NCBI GenBank assembly: GCA_009921785.1
Contig: RFXE01000006.1
Location: 1 to 21,843 of the forward strand
DNA length: 21,843 bases
Direction: 5' to 3'
DNA from: Alphaproteobacteria bacterium
GTDB taxonomy: Bacteria; Pseudomonadota; Alphaproteobacteria; Rhizobiales; Beijerinckiaceae
Shown here in pieces: positions 1 to 8,397 of this stretch. Each line of letters starts with the position of its first letter. Position 1 is the stretch's first letter. A program made the position numbers and the translations under genes. Under the pieces are notes generated by a model. It saw nothing but the letters and a program-made list of their open reading frames with translations. It made no database searches and was not told where the DNA came from.

Positions 1-425
1 TTTGAATCAGGGATTAAAACCATCTTCTCAGGATTAAGAAGCTTTGATGTTTCCGCCATGAAATGCACGCCGCATTGCACGATGATATCGGCGTCAACCT
101 CGGTGGCCTTTTTGGCGAGCTGTAACGAGTCGCCAACAATATCGGCGACGCCATGAAAGATTTCCGGCGTCTGATAATTATGCGCGAGAATGACCGCGTT
201 GCGTTCTTTCTTCAGCCGGTTAATGGCCGAGATATAAGGTGCATGGAAGGGCCACTCGACGGGCGGGATGACATGCTGCACGCGTGTGTAAATTTCGGCT
301 GTTTCGCGCTCAATCGCGGGCGTCCATTCAAGCGTCGGGCGCTCACGCAAAGCGAGACCCGGAACCGGGCAGGCGCCGGGTGACACGGTCAAATTCGACG
401 CGGCAGATGCGGAGGCGAGGCTCAT
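1..425 (-). CDS. nadA: Quinolinate synthase NadA, N-terminal part (cut by window edge)
   Basis: NadA condenses iminoaspartate with dihydroxyacetone phosphate to quinolinate, using a [4Fe-4S] cluster, in de novo NAD synthesis in the cytoplasm. About 141 codons are present and the C-terminal part lies beyond base 1. After a variable lead of about 70 residues come typical NadA stretches: VILAHNYQTPEIFHGVADI, GDSLQLAKKA, then IVQCGVHFMAETSKLLNP followed by KMVLIPDS. The Cys in the QCGVHFMAE stretch matches the first cluster ligand of the family. The ATG at 425-423 follows an AGGGAGAG ribosome site at a normal distance. The gene has its own promoter and repeated palindromes upstream (438-544), so it is probably controlled by NAD status. 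In related bacteria nadB and nadC often follow; they cannot be seen here. Confidence 0.93.
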   Translation of the reverse strand, partial: MSLASASAASNLTVSPGACPVPGLALRERPTLEWTPAIERETAEIYTRVQHVIPPVEWPFHAPYISAINRLKKERNAVILAHNYQTPEIFHGVADIVGDSLQLAKKATEVDADIIVQCGVHFMAETSKLLNPEKMVLIPDS

Positions 426-437
426 CAGGCTCTCCCT

Positions 438-534
438 TTATGCTCAAAACGAGCATAATTTAGGACCAAAGAAACCGGCCCAAAGACCGGATAAATGCTC
501 AATCTGAGCAAAAGCATTATACTCTTTGCGAGCA
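438..534. promoter_or_regulatory. Three-copy operator (TGCTC-N5-GAGCA) in the nadA control region
   Basis: Three inverted repeats with the same 5-bp spacer lie in front of nadA. Site 1 (438-458) is a 21-bp palindrome with 8-bp arms, TTATGCTC and GAGCATAA. Site 2 (496-510) is TGCTC-AATCT-GAGCA. Site 3 (520-534) is TACTC-TTTGC-GAGCA, with one mismatch. Site 3 overlaps the -10 box, site 2 sits at the expected transcription start, and site 1 lies in the leader just before the ribosome site. This fits a repressor of NAD synthesis. In alphaproteobacteria, NrtR/NadQ-type regulators are known to control nad genes, and I suspect NadQ, but no regulator gene is in the window. The palindromes are directly visible; the regulator's identity is inference. 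Confidence 0.6.
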
Positions 535-544
535 CGGTTGACGA
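516..544 (-). promoter_or_regulatory. Sigma70-type promoter of nadA
   Basis: On the minus strand a perfect -10 hexamer TATAAT (521-516) lies 17 bp from a -35-like TCGTCA (544-539, 4 of 6 consensus bases). Transcription would start near 509 and leave a leader of about 85 nt before the nadA ATG. The promoter lies in the 182-bp gap between glyS and nadA and overlaps the palindromes described separately. Those would let a repressor block both polymerase binding and early elongation. Called from sequence pattern only. Confidence 0.6.
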
Positions 545-607
545 GTCAGAAGTGATGCGAAGATCAGAAAGCTGAGGTCGCGCTACTGCAGGCCGCTTGA
601 AGGTATC

Positions 608-2665
608 TTATCCCGCGATGGCCGAGAAATCCGCAACGGTGCGCGTGGCTTCCCGGAAAGCAGCGAGCAGAGCGAGGCGGTTTTTGCGCGTGGCCGCATC
701 GTCCGCATTCACGAGGATCGCTTCGAAAAACGCATCGACGGCTGGACGCAATTGCGCGAGTTCACGCATCGCGCCGGAGAAGTCCTGTTTCTTTACATGG
801 TCCGCCGCATGGCGTGCAGCGACGCCAAGAATGTCACCGAGTGCTTTTTCCTGCGGCTCTTTCAAAAGTGCGGCATCGATGGTGCCTGAATAAGTCACAC
901 CGTCTTTCTTCTCTTCAGCCTTAAGAATATTCGCCGCGCGGCGGAAGCCGGCGAGAAGATTTTTACCATCATCCGTCGCAAGCAAAGCATCAAGCGCTTC
1001 CACGCGTTTAACGACGAGCAGCAAGTCATCATTGCCCGCATCAATACCAAGCACGGCATCAATGAGATCATGCCTCTGACCTTGATCGCGGAGATAGACT
1101 TTGAGGCGGTCGTGGAAGAAGGCGAGGAGATCAGCATTGATATGATGCTGCGCGAGCGGCAAGCCGATATTATTTTCGAGAATGATACGGATCACGCCCA
1201 AAGCGGCACGACGAAGCGCGTAAGGATCTTTCGATCCTGTCGGCTTTTCATCAATCGCCCAGAAGCCCACAAGCGTATCGATCTTGTCAGCGAGGGCGAC
1301 AGCAATGGCGACGGGATCGGTCGGGATGCGATCACTTGGGCCTTGCGGCTTGTAGTGATCTTCCAATGCAATCGCCACGCTCGCGTCTTCGCCTTGACGC
1401 GTTGCGTAATAGCGGCCCATCAAGCCTTGTACTTCTGGAAACTCGCCGACCATCTCGGACACAAGATCCGCTTTGCAGAGCCGCGCGGCGCGTTCGGCCT
1501 TGTTCACGTCTGCTTTGACGAGTGGCGCGAGTTCTTTGGCGAGTGCCACAAGACGCTCAACGCGTTGATGCTGCGTTCCAAGTTTGGCATGGAAGGTGAT
1601 TGATTTTAATTTTTCAAGACGATCTTCAAGTTTCACCTTGAGATCGGTCTCCCAGAAAAATTTCGCATCCGAAAGTCTTGCGCGCACAACTTTTTCATTG
1701 CCGCTTATGATGGTTGCGCCATCATCTTTCGCAATCATATTGGAGGTGAGGAGAAATTTATTCGCGAGCGCGTTGGAGCCTGATTTCCTGAGTACAAAAC
1801 ATTTTTGATTGGCGCGGATTGTCGCGCGGATCACTTCCGGTGGAATATCCAGGAACCGCTCTTCAAAGGAGCCCATAAGAACGGTTGGCCATTCCACAAG
1901 GCCTGCGACTTCTTCAAGCAAGGCCTCATCTTCAACAAGTTCGAGCCCTTGCGCAAAAGCGAGGCTTTTGGCGTCATGCAAGATGATGTCTTTGCGTCGA
2001 TCGGTTGAGAGAACAACCTTGGCCGCTTCGAGCTTCGACACATAGTCATCGAAGCGCCGTACATGGATCGGGCCGGGCGCCAAAAAGCGATGACCGTAGG
2101 TAATGTCACCCGCTTTAATGCCATCGATTTCGAAGTGCACGACGTCCGGTGTTTCCGTTTCACTGCCAAAGGTGCAGATGATCGAATGCAGCGGACGCAC
2201 CCAACGCAGCGCATTGGCATGCGCGGATGATTTGCCCCAGCGCATGCTTTTTGGCCAAGGGAAGGTCTTGATGATGTCAGGCATGATCTCAGCGATCACG
2301 TCTTGTGTCGCGCTGCCTTTACGCTCGACAATCGCGATATAAAAATCACCTTTTTTCGGATCGGATTGAATGGTCGCTTTCGAGAGATCATTCAATCCTG
2401 CGCCTTTCAAGAATCCGTCAATCGCTTGTTGAGGCGCCCCCACGCGCGGGCCTTTTTTTTCTTCCTTGAGATCAGGCTGGCGCGCAGGGAGGCCGACAAT
2501 ATGCAACGCAAGACGACGCGGCGTCGCGAACGCTAACGCCGCTTCATAAGCGCACCCGCGTTCAACCAATGCGTTGGTGACTGCCGTTTTCAAATCCTCG
2601 GCCGCGCGCCGTTGCATACGGGCGGGAATTTCTTCCGAGAAGAGTTCAAGCAGCAAATCAGGCAT
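608..2665 (-). CDS. glyS: Glycine--tRNA ligase beta subunit
   Basis: Beta subunit of the bacterial alpha2-beta2 glycyl-tRNA synthetase, which binds tRNA(Gly) and completes charging with the GlyQ catalytic subunit. The product has 685 residues, close to the usual size of about 690. It opens with MPDLLLELFSEEIPARMQ, the standard N-terminus, and contains typical stretches such as FLDIPPEVIRATIRANQKCF and the ADKIDTLVGFWAIDEKPTGSKDPYALRR region (given here only as a landmark, near residue 465). The last 100 or so residues form the anticodon-binding DALR-like region. The ATG at 2665 has no strong ribosome site, which suggests coupling to upstream translation. It is the last gene of the glyQ / CDGSH / glyS group. 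Confidence 0.97.
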   Translation of the reverse strand: MPDLLLELFSEEIPARMQRRAAEDLKTAVTNALVERGCAYEAALAFATPRRLALHIVGLPARQPDLKEEKKGPRVGAPQQAIDGFLKGAGLNDLSKATIQSDPKKGDFYIAIVERKGSATQDVIAEIMPDIIKTFPWPKSMRWGKSSAHANALRWVRPLHSIICTFGSETETPDVVHFEIDGIKAGDITYGHRFLAPGPIHVRRFDDYVSKLEAAKVVLSTDRRKDIILHDAKSLAFAQGLELVEDEALLEEVAGLVEWPTVLMGSFEERFLDIPPEVIRATIRANQKCFVLRKSGSNALANKFLLTSNMIAKDDGATIISGNEKVVRARLSDAKFFWETDLKVKLEDRLEKLKSITFHAKLGTQHQRVERLVALAKELAPLVKADVNKAERAARLCKADLVSEMVGEFPEVQGLMGRYYATRQGEDASVAIALEDHYKPQGPSDRIPTDPVAIAVALADKIDTLVGFWAIDEKPTGSKDPYALRRAALGVIRIILENNIGLPLAQHHINADLLAFFHDRLKVYLRDQGQRHDLIDAVLGIDAGNDDLLLVVKRVEALDALLATDDGKNLLAGFRRAANILKAEEKKDGVTYSGTIDAALLKEPQEKALGDILGVAARHAADHVKKQDFSGAMRELAQLRPAVDAFFEAILVNADDAATRKNRLALLAAFREATRTVADFSAIAG

Positions 2666-2710
2666 CGCGTCAGGTCTCGCGTAGGTTTTAAATTAAGATG
2701 ATGAGTTCAC

Positions 2711-2950
2711 TCAAAGCGCTTTATGCGAACCATCGCAGAGCGGTGAATTCTTTGAATGTTTGCACGCGCAGAAAAATGCTTTCTTGTCTTCTTCTGCCGT
2801 CCACTTCATTGGGGTGAAAGACGTGCCCTTATGCGAACCATCGCAGAAGGGTTGATTTTTCGATTGGCCGCAGGAGCACCAGAAATAGGTTTCTCCGGCT
2901 TTTACATCGACAGGCATCGGCGCTTTGGCAGCAATGTGGGGAGCGGTCAT
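2711..2950 (-). CDS. Two-motif CDGSH iron-sulfur domain protein
   Basis: Small (79-residue) soluble protein with two complete CDGSH-type [2Fe-2S] sites of the pattern C-x-C-x8-C-x3-H. Site 1 is C25, C27, C36, H40; site 2 is C61, C63, C72, H76. The second Cys-x-Cys and CDGSH segments nearly repeat the first, so the protein looks like an internal duplication. Such proteins bind redox-active clusters through three Cys and one His and are linked to iron, redox or electron-transfer functions, but the exact role of the bacterial forms is not settled. There is no signal peptide or membrane anchor. The ATG follows AAAGGGAAAC. It lies 54 bp after glyQ and 45 bp before glyS on the same strand, so co-transcription is likely. 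Confidence 0.9.
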   Translation of the reverse strand: MTAPHIAAKAPMPVDVKAGETYFWCSCGQSKNQPFCDGSHKGTSFTPMKWTAEEDKKAFFCACKHSKNSPLCDGSHKAL

Positions 2951-3004
2951 GAGTTTGTTTCCCTTTTTGAAAATGATAATTTGACTGTCATTATATGCGG
3001 CTTG

Positions 3005-3916
3005 TCAGGCGCCGCCGCCTTCTGTTTTCAACCAGGCTTCGCCGCAGGCTTTGGCCAATTCACGCACGCGGAAAATATAGCTCTGTCGTTCGGTAACCGA
3101 GATCACACCGCGCGCATCGAGAAGATTAAAAAGATGGCTCGCTTTGATGCATTGATCATAAGCGGGAAGAGCCATCAAATGGCGTTCACCCTTCGCGCCA
3201 AAATCGAGCAGCGCTTTGCATTCGGCTTCCGCATCTTTGAAATGCTGTGCGAGCATTTCTGTATTCGCGGCTTCAAAATTATGCCGTGAATATTCTTGCT
3301 CGGCTTGCAAGAACACATCGCCATAAGAAATGCGGTCATCGCCATCGAGGCCATTGAAATTCAAATCATAAACATTCTCGACGCCCTGCACATACATCGC
3401 GAGACGTTCAAGACCATAAGTCAGCTCGCCGGCAACCGGTGAACATTCAACGCCGGCGACTTGCTGGAAATAGGTGAATTGGCTGACTTCCATGCCATCG
3501 CACCAACACTCCCAGCCAAGGCCCCACGCACCGAGTGTTGGGCTTTCCCAATCATCTTCAACAAAACGAATGTCATGCAATTCAGGATCGATGCCAATCG
3601 CGTAAAGCGAGCGAAGATAGAGATCCTGCAAATTGGCAGGCGATGGCTTCATGATCACTTGATATTGGTAGTAATGCTGAAGACGGTTCGGGTTCTCGCC
3701 ATAGCGTCCGTCTTTTGGGCGACGAGAAGGTTGTACATAGGCCGCGCGCCAGGGCTTTGGTCCCAAAGCCCGCAACGTTGTTGCGGGATGAAATGTGCCC
3801 GCGCCCACTTCCATGTCATAAGGCTGCAAAATCACGCAGCCTTGTTCAGCCCAAAAACGATTGAGCGTCAAAATCAGAGCCTGAAAGGACGTTTTTGGAT
3901 TCAAAGCGTTGGTCAT
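3005..3916 (-). CDS. glyQ: Glycine--tRNA ligase alpha subunit
   Basis: Catalytic alpha subunit of the heterotetrameric glycyl-tRNA synthetase; it activates glycine with ATP. At 303 residues it has the usual length. Family stretches are plain: the N-terminal TSFQALILTLNRFWAEQGC, then QPYDMEVGAGTFHPATTLRAL, the YVQPSRRPKDGRYGENPNR segment, and the ELTYGLERLAMYVQGVENVY stretch of the class II fold. The C-terminus ends in an Ala/Gly-rich tail. The ATG at 3916 is the only plausible start because the conserved N-terminus begins within a few residues. It is separated from upstream ispE by 113 bp containing a possible promoter. Its partner glyS lies downstream beyond the CDGSH gene. Confidence 0.97.
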   Translation of the reverse strand: MTNALNPKTSFQALILTLNRFWAEQGCVILQPYDMEVGAGTFHPATTLRALGPKPWRAAYVQPSRRPKDGRYGENPNRLQHYYQYQVIMKPSPANLQDLYLRSLYAIGIDPELHDIRFVEDDWESPTLGAWGLGWECWCDGMEVSQFTYFQQVAGVECSPVAGELTYGLERLAMYVQGVENVYDLNFNGLDGDDRISYGDVFLQAEQEYSRHNFEAANTEMLAQHFKDAEAECKALLDFGAKGERHLMALPAYDQCIKASHLFNLLDARGVISVTERQSYIFRVRELAKACGEAWLKTEGGGA

Positions 3917-3972
3917 GGCGTTTCAAACAGAGTGCAAGGGCGCATGAAAAGCGAGGTGGGAAATTCGCGGGC

Positions 3973-4001
3973 ACCGTATGGTCCGCGCTTTTCCTGGTCA
4001 A
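3973..4001 (-). promoter_or_regulatory. Possible promoter of the glyQ operon
   Basis: On the minus strand TTGACC (4001-3996) and TACGGT (3978-3973) are separated by 17 bp in the 113-bp gap between ispE and glyQ. The -35 matches consensus at 5 of 6 positions, the -10 at only 3 of 6. It would give a leader of about 50 nt. Weak, pattern-only call. Confidence 0.35.
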
Positions 4002-4029
4002 GGCCGGGCTTTCCCTAAAGGCGTAAGGA

Positions 4030-4905
4030 TCATCCAAACAAAGTCGATTTGATCCACCACTCCGGATGCGCCGCTTTCAAATATTTTGCGGCGTGGGCGG
4101 CAGCGCGGCACGAGGGGAAAAGGCCAAAGACAGTCGCGCCCGAGCCCGACATGCGCACAAGGCGACAAGCGGGAAGGGTGGCAAGAGTGCGGCGTACCTC
4201 GTCGATTGCGGGTTGCAGCGCGATGGCGGCCTCCTCCATGTCATTACGGCCTTCAGCGATGGCTGAAAGCAGCGCCTCTTCTGTCATCGCCGCCGTGAAG
4301 ACGGGATGGGTTGGCAAGCGCGATGGTTCACCACGCGCCAAACCGATTTTTGCAAAGACCTCGGGTGTGGCACTCGTCTTGTGCGGGTTCACCAGCACTG
4401 CAAAAAGACGCGGCAGATTAAGAGGCGCATCAAGTCTCTCGCCAATACCGCGCATGATGCGGGGCCTACTTTCAACACAGACAGGCACATCTGCGCCGGT
4501 CGCTTTGGCGGCATCCATCACACGGGGATCATCAAGTGAAAGATGGTTGAGTTTCGCGAGCAACCGCAATGCGGCAGCGGCATCAGCAGAACCGCCGCCC
4601 ATGCCGGAAGCGAGTGGCAATGTTTTAATGAGGTGAAACTTGCCGATACGGAGATCTTTGACTCGTGATTGCAACTCACGCGTCGCTTTCAAAATATGAT
4701 TATCGACATCGACCTTAAGAGCCGCGGCATGCGGCCCTGAAATTGAAAGCGAAAGAGCAGGGCCTTCTATAAGGGCTATTTCATCACCAAGTGCTGCGAA
4801 GGTCACAAGACTTTCGAGGTCATGATAGCCATCGCCGCGACGGCCGAGAATGTGAAGGGTCAGATTGATCTTTGCGCGGGCGCGCGCTTTGCCAACCCAT
4901 GCCAT
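4030..4905 (-). CDS. ispE: 4-diphosphocytidyl-2-C-methyl-D-erythritol kinase IspE
   Basis: GHMP-family kinase of the non-mevalonate (MEP) isoprenoid pathway; it phosphorylates CDP-methylerythritol at the 2-hydroxyl. The 291-residue length is normal. The N-terminal RAKINLTLHILGRRGDGYH contains the conserved Lys-Ile-Asn substrate motif (K12). The Gly/Ser-rich ATP loop LPLASGMGGGSADAAAAL is near residues 93-110, TGADVPVCV carries the catalytic Asp, and the C-terminal GHMP motif RMSGSGATVFGLF is intact. The ATG at 4905 is 6 bp after the stop of the TPR gene, so the two are almost certainly co-transcribed. No key residue appears to be missing. Confidence 0.96.
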   Translation of the reverse strand: MAWVGKARARAKINLTLHILGRRGDGYHDLESLVTFAALGDEIALIEGPALSLSISGPHAAALKVDVDNHILKATRELQSRVKDLRIGKFHLIKTLPLASGMGGGSADAAAALRLLAKLNHLSLDDPRVMDAAKATGADVPVCVESRPRIMRGIGERLDAPLNLPRLFAVLVNPHKTSATPEVFAKIGLARGEPSRLPTHPVFTAAMTEEALLSAIAEGRNDMEEAAIALQPAIDEVRRTLATLPACRLVRMSGSGATVFGLFPSCRAAAHAAKYLKAAHPEWWIKSTLFG

Positions 4906-4911
4906 TGGATC

Positions 4912-6711
4912 TTAACCACCAGAGCCCGTGGTGAGCGGCGGTAATCCCTTCTCAATCTTTTCCAGAATCTTTGGCAGATCTTCGGGTTCAGGATTGAGAT
5001 CACGCGCATGATTCCATTGAAAACGCGCTTCAAGCTCACGACCCAAACGCCAATAGACATCACCGAGATGATCATTGATGGTCGGATCAGCGGCTTTGAG
5101 ATCAACCGCCTTTTCCATCAATTGCAAGGCTTTGTCATATTGTCCTAAACGGAAATAGGCCCACCCCAGACTATCAACGATATAGCCATCGGTTGGCTGC
5201 TGATCGACAGCACGACGAAGCATTTTGAACGCTTCATCAAGATTGGTGTTTTGTTCAACCCATGAATAACCAAGATAATTCAGCACCAAAGGTTGATCGG
5301 GTGAAAGCTCAAGTGCCTTTCTGAAATCCGCTTCCGCTTCTGGCCAACGCTTCAAACGTTCAAAGGCAATACCGCGCGAATAGAAGAGGCTCCAATGGCC
5401 AGGGGTTGGTTGTCCCAATCCGGAAATAGCGGCTGAATAGGTTTCTGCGGCTTCGGCAAAGGCTTTACGCGCGCGATAAATATTGCCGAGCGCAATTAAA
5501 GGTTCGATCTCGTCTTTCGCTTTCGCAGCAGCGGCTTTTAAAAGAGTAACGGCTTCATCCTTTTCACCGAGTTGCTCGAGATTGAGTGCGCGTTGAACAT
5601 CGGCGGTTAGACGCAGAGGTGAGGTTGCTTCAACAAGTGCATAGGCTCCATTAGCCGATTGCGGTTGTTTTAAGCGTTCATAAGTATCGGCAATCGCAAT
5701 CGCTGCGAGATTATGATTGGGCGACAAATATTGCGCGAGGCGCAAATAAATCAGCGATGCCAATTCATCGCCATCACGCGTCACGGCACTGCCTAATCCG
5801 TAGAGAACCTCGGCGATACCATCGCCTTCATCACGAATCTCGTCATCTGGCTGTTTGCCCGCTTCAAGTTGGGCAATAGCAGCCCGCAGAATCGGATGAC
5901 GCGGGTAAAGCAATTTCATCCGGCGATATATCGCCAGTGCTTCATCAGTCTCGCGTTGCGTAATCAGAAATTGCGCATAGATATCCGCAGTCCTTAGCGA
6001 TTGTGGATCGCCTTCATAGGCTGCTTTCAAGGCTTTGCGGGCTTCATCAGGTTTGCCGCCTACTTTCGCAATGAGGCCGCGATGCAAGAGTTTAAATGCG
6101 CGGCCACCAGGTTCATCCGGTATACGATCAACCGTCTCAAAAGCGCGTTTAACATTACCGCTACCAAGCCAACTCCACGCGATCATGAGATCAGCGGTGA
6201 TGTCGCTTGATTGGGCGCGATCACCGCGCCGAACAATGCTGCGCGCGTTTTGATAGTTTTTGTCTTTGATCGCGCGCACACCTTGAGCAAGGCGTGCAAT
6301 CCCACTGCCTGAATTACGTTTGGCGACTGTGTCTGCCAGGGGCAACGCCTCGGTCATCTTGCCTTCGGCAAGGAGCGTTACAAAAGCGCGCTCTGCAAGG
6401 TCGGCGCTGCGTGGATCAAATTTGATTGACTCAGAATAGAAGCGCGATGCCGACGACGGGTCATTCGAAAGCCCCGCGACGAGGGCCGCGAGATAGTTAC
6501 CAGACAGCGAAGCCGCGAAGTCTGTATCCGCACGCGCACTTTGCGGCACGATCACGCATGCGCTGATGAGGCTGCTCACAACAAAAATGCGTGCAGCAAA
6601 CGCGGTCATTCCCGCAAAGAGCCGGTGGCCTGACAATGTCGAAAAGGGGGAGTAATTCATCATCAATCGATACAAACTGTCCCCGGATTCGGAAAGACCC
6701 TTTAGGCGCAC
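4912..6711 (-). CDS. Exported tetratricopeptide-repeat protein
   Basis: About 600 residues made mostly of TPR helices (roughly residues 70-590), with the clearest repeats near the C-terminus, e.g. the segment beginning SRGIAFERLKRWPEAEADF and the one beginning DSLGWAYFRLGQYDKALQL. TPR proteins are scaffolds for protein assembly; the specific partner is unknown. The N-terminus has a hydrophobic export segment (about residues 36-58) ending in QSARA-D, a plausible signal-peptidase site. An ISAC sequence at 49-52 also fits a lipobox, so a lipoprotein is possible. The start is uncertain: GTG at 6711 keeps a 6-bp gap to the ETF-QO stop, but ATGs at 6663, 6660 or 6609 would place the export signal closer to the N-terminus. 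No ribosome site decides between them. It lies between ETF-QO and ispE in a tight block. Confidence 0.88.
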   Translation of the reverse strand: MRLKGLSESGDSLYRLMMNYSPFSTLSGHRLFAGMTAFAARIFVVSSLISACVIVPQSARADTDFAASLSGNYLAALVAGLSNDPSSASRFYSESIKFDPRSADLAERAFVTLLAEGKMTEALPLADTVAKRNSGSGIARLAQGVRAIKDKNYQNARSIVRRGDRAQSSDITADLMIAWSWLGSGNVKRAFETVDRIPDEPGGRAFKLLHRGLIAKVGGKPDEARKALKAAYEGDPQSLRTADIYAQFLITQRETDEALAIYRRMKLLYPRHPILRAAIAQLEAGKQPDDEIRDEGDGIAEVLYGLGSAVTRDGDELASLIYLRLAQYLSPNHNLAAIAIADTYERLKQPQSANGAYALVEATSPLRLTADVQRALNLEQLGEKDEAVTLLKAAAAKAKDEIEPLIALGNIYRARKAFAEAAETYSAAISGLGQPTPGHWSLFYSRGIAFERLKRWPEAEADFRKALELSPDQPLVLNYLGYSWVEQNTNLDEAFKMLRRAVDQQPTDGYIVDSLGWAYFRLGQYDKALQLMEKAVDLKAADPTINDHLGDVYWRLGRELEARFQWNHARDLNPEPEDLPKILEKIEKGLPPLTTGSGG

Positions 6712-6717
6712 AAGCGA

Positions 6718-8397
6718 TCACATATTCGGATAGTTCGGACCGCCGCCGCCTTCTGGCGTCACCCAAGTGATATTCTGTGATGGGTCCTTAATGTCGCAGG
6801 TTTTGCAATGGACGCAGTTTTGCGCGTTGATCACAAAACGCGGCTCGCTCTTCGTGCTTTCCTGACCATAGACGACTTCATAGACGCCTGCCGGGCAATA
6901 AAGACGCGCCGGTTCGCCATACATCGGCAAATTCTTTGCCGTTGGAATTGACGCATCAGTCAAGCGCAAATGCGCGGGCTGATCTTCTTCGTGATTGGTT
7001 GAGGCCAAGAAGACCGACGACAATTTGTCGAAAGACACAACGCCATCGGGCTTCGGATAGACGATGGGCTTTACCGCAGAAAGCGGTTCAAGCGTCGCAT
7101 GGTCGGGCTTGCCGTGGCGCAATGTGCCGAAAATCGAAAAGCCGAAGAGATCATTCGTCCACATATCGAGACCACCGAGACCAATGCCGACCCATGTGCC
7201 GAATTTTGACCAGAGTGGTTTGACGTTACGCACTTTGCGCAGATCACGACCAATTGCGGAGAAGCGCCAGCCGGCTTCATAATCACGCAACTCGTCATTC
7301 ATTCGCCCTTCTTTGAGCGCGGTGACAATCTGATCAGCAGCCTGAATGCCGGAGAGAACAGCGTTATGAGATCCCTTGATGCGGGGCACATTCACAAGGC
7401 CCGCCGCGCAGCCGATGAGCGCGCCGCCCGGGAATGACAGCTTCGGCACGGATTGCCATCCGCCTTCGGTAATAGCGCGCGCGCCGTAAGACAAACGCTT
7501 GCCACCTTCGAACGTCGAGCGGATCATTGGGTGCGTTTTGAATCGTTGGAACTCATCGAAAGGCGAGAGCGTCGGATTGCGATAATTCAGATGCACAACG
7601 AAGCCGACGGCCACGAGATTGTCTTCAAGATGATAAAGGAAAGACCCGCCACCAGTCCGCCCATCAAGCGGCCAACCGAATGAATGTTGCACAAGACCAA
7701 GCTTGTGGTTTTCTGGTGCGACCTGCCAAAGTTCTTTAATGCCAATGCCGAATTTTGGCGGCTCGCGTCCTTCATCGAGACGGAAATTCTTGATGAGTGT
7801 TTTGGTAAGATGGCCGCGCGCGCCTTCGGCAAAGAGCGTATATTTCGCTTTGAGCTCCATGCCGCGCGTGAAGCCGTCTTTCACCGTGTTGTCTTTGGCG
7901 ATGCCCATATCGCCGGTCGCAACACCGACCACTTCGCCCTTCTCACCATAGAGAACTTCGGCTGCCGTAAAGCCCGGATAAATTTCAACGCCCAACGCCT
8001 CAGCTTTCGTCGCCAGCCAGCGGCACACATTGCCGAGCGACACAATGAAATTGCCGTGGTTAGACATCAAAGGCGGCATCAAAAAATTAGGAAGACGAAT
8101 CCCACCTGCGGGACCAAGCACGAGGAAATGATCGTCGGTGACGGCGGTTTTAATCGGCGCGTCTTTATCGTCGCGCCAGTCAGGAAGAAGCCGATCAAGC
8201 CCGATGGGATCGATCACCGCGCCCGAGAGAATATGCGCGCCGACTTCAGATCCTTTTTCGACGACAACAACCGCGAGATCTGGATCTTTCTGTTTCAAGC
8301 GGATCGCCGCAGCCAGTCCTGCCGGACCGGCACCTACGATCACAACATCGAATTCCATACCCTCGCGCGGAAGCGCCTGTGCTTCGGCCAAATCCAT
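6718..8397 (-). CDS. Electron transfer flavoprotein-ubiquinone oxidoreductase
   Basis: ETF-QO passes electrons from reduced electron-transfer flavoprotein (acyl-CoA and amino-acid dehydrogenases) to ubiquinone at the inner membrane through FAD and one [4Fe-4S] cluster. The 559 residues from this start match the family. An FAD-binding Rossmann motif VVIVGAGPAGLAAAIRLK lies near residue 18-35. The C-terminal ferredoxin-like part has CPAGVYEV and NCVHCKTCDIKDPSQNI, giving the four cluster cysteines, and the tail ends GGGGPNYPNM as usual. The ATG at 8397 was chosen over a longer frame (to 8502) because GAGGGGAAC precedes it at ribosome-site distance and the extra residues are low-complexity basic sequence. 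First gene of the block with the TPR protein and ispE. Usual gene names vary (etfD/fixC-like), so none is assigned. Confidence 0.96.
   Translation of the reverse strand: MDLAEAQALPREGMEFDVVIVGAGPAGLAAAIRLKQKDPDLAVVVVEKGSEVGAHILSGAVIDPIGLDRLLPDWRDDKDAPIKTAVTDDHFLVLGPAGGIRLPNFLMPPLMSNHGNFIVSLGNVCRWLATKAEALGVEIYPGFTAAEVLYGEKGEVVGVATGDMGIAKDNTVKDGFTRGMELKAKYTLFAEGARGHLTKTLIKNFRLDEGREPPKFGIGIKELWQVAPENHKLGLVQHSFGWPLDGRTGGGSFLYHLEDNLVAVGFVVHLNYRNPTLSPFDEFQRFKTHPMIRSTFEGGKRLSYGARAITEGGWQSVPKLSFPGGALIGCAAGLVNVPRIKGSHNAVLSGIQAADQIVTALKEGRMNDELRDYEAGWRFSAIGRDLRKVRNVKPLWSKFGTWVGIGLGGLDMWTNDLFGFSIFGTLRHGKPDHATLEPLSAVKPIVYPKPDGVVSFDKLSSVFLASTNHEEDQPAHLRLTDASIPTAKNLPMYGEPARLYCPAGVYEVVYGQESTKSEPRFVINAQNCVHCKTCDIKDPSQNITWVTPEGGGGPNYPNM

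Noticed and set aside
1070..1603. 177-codon plus-strand open frame inside glyS
   Set aside because: Fully antisense to well-conserved glyS codons; no ribosome site and no family resemblance. A shadow of the GC-biased coding strand.
2990..2995. TATAAT hexamer before the CDGSH gene
   Set aside because: No acceptable -35 hexamer at 16-18 bp; the gene is more simply read from the glyQ transcript.
3846..4037. 63-codon minus-strand frame between ispE and glyQ
   Set aside because: Overlaps the glyQ start out of frame and the possible glyQ promoter; low-complexity product with no ribosome site.
7547..7575. GGAAC with CGTC at 17 bp, EcfG-like
   Set aside because: Lies inside ETF-QO coding sequence, the second half is imperfect, and there is no downstream gene on that strand.
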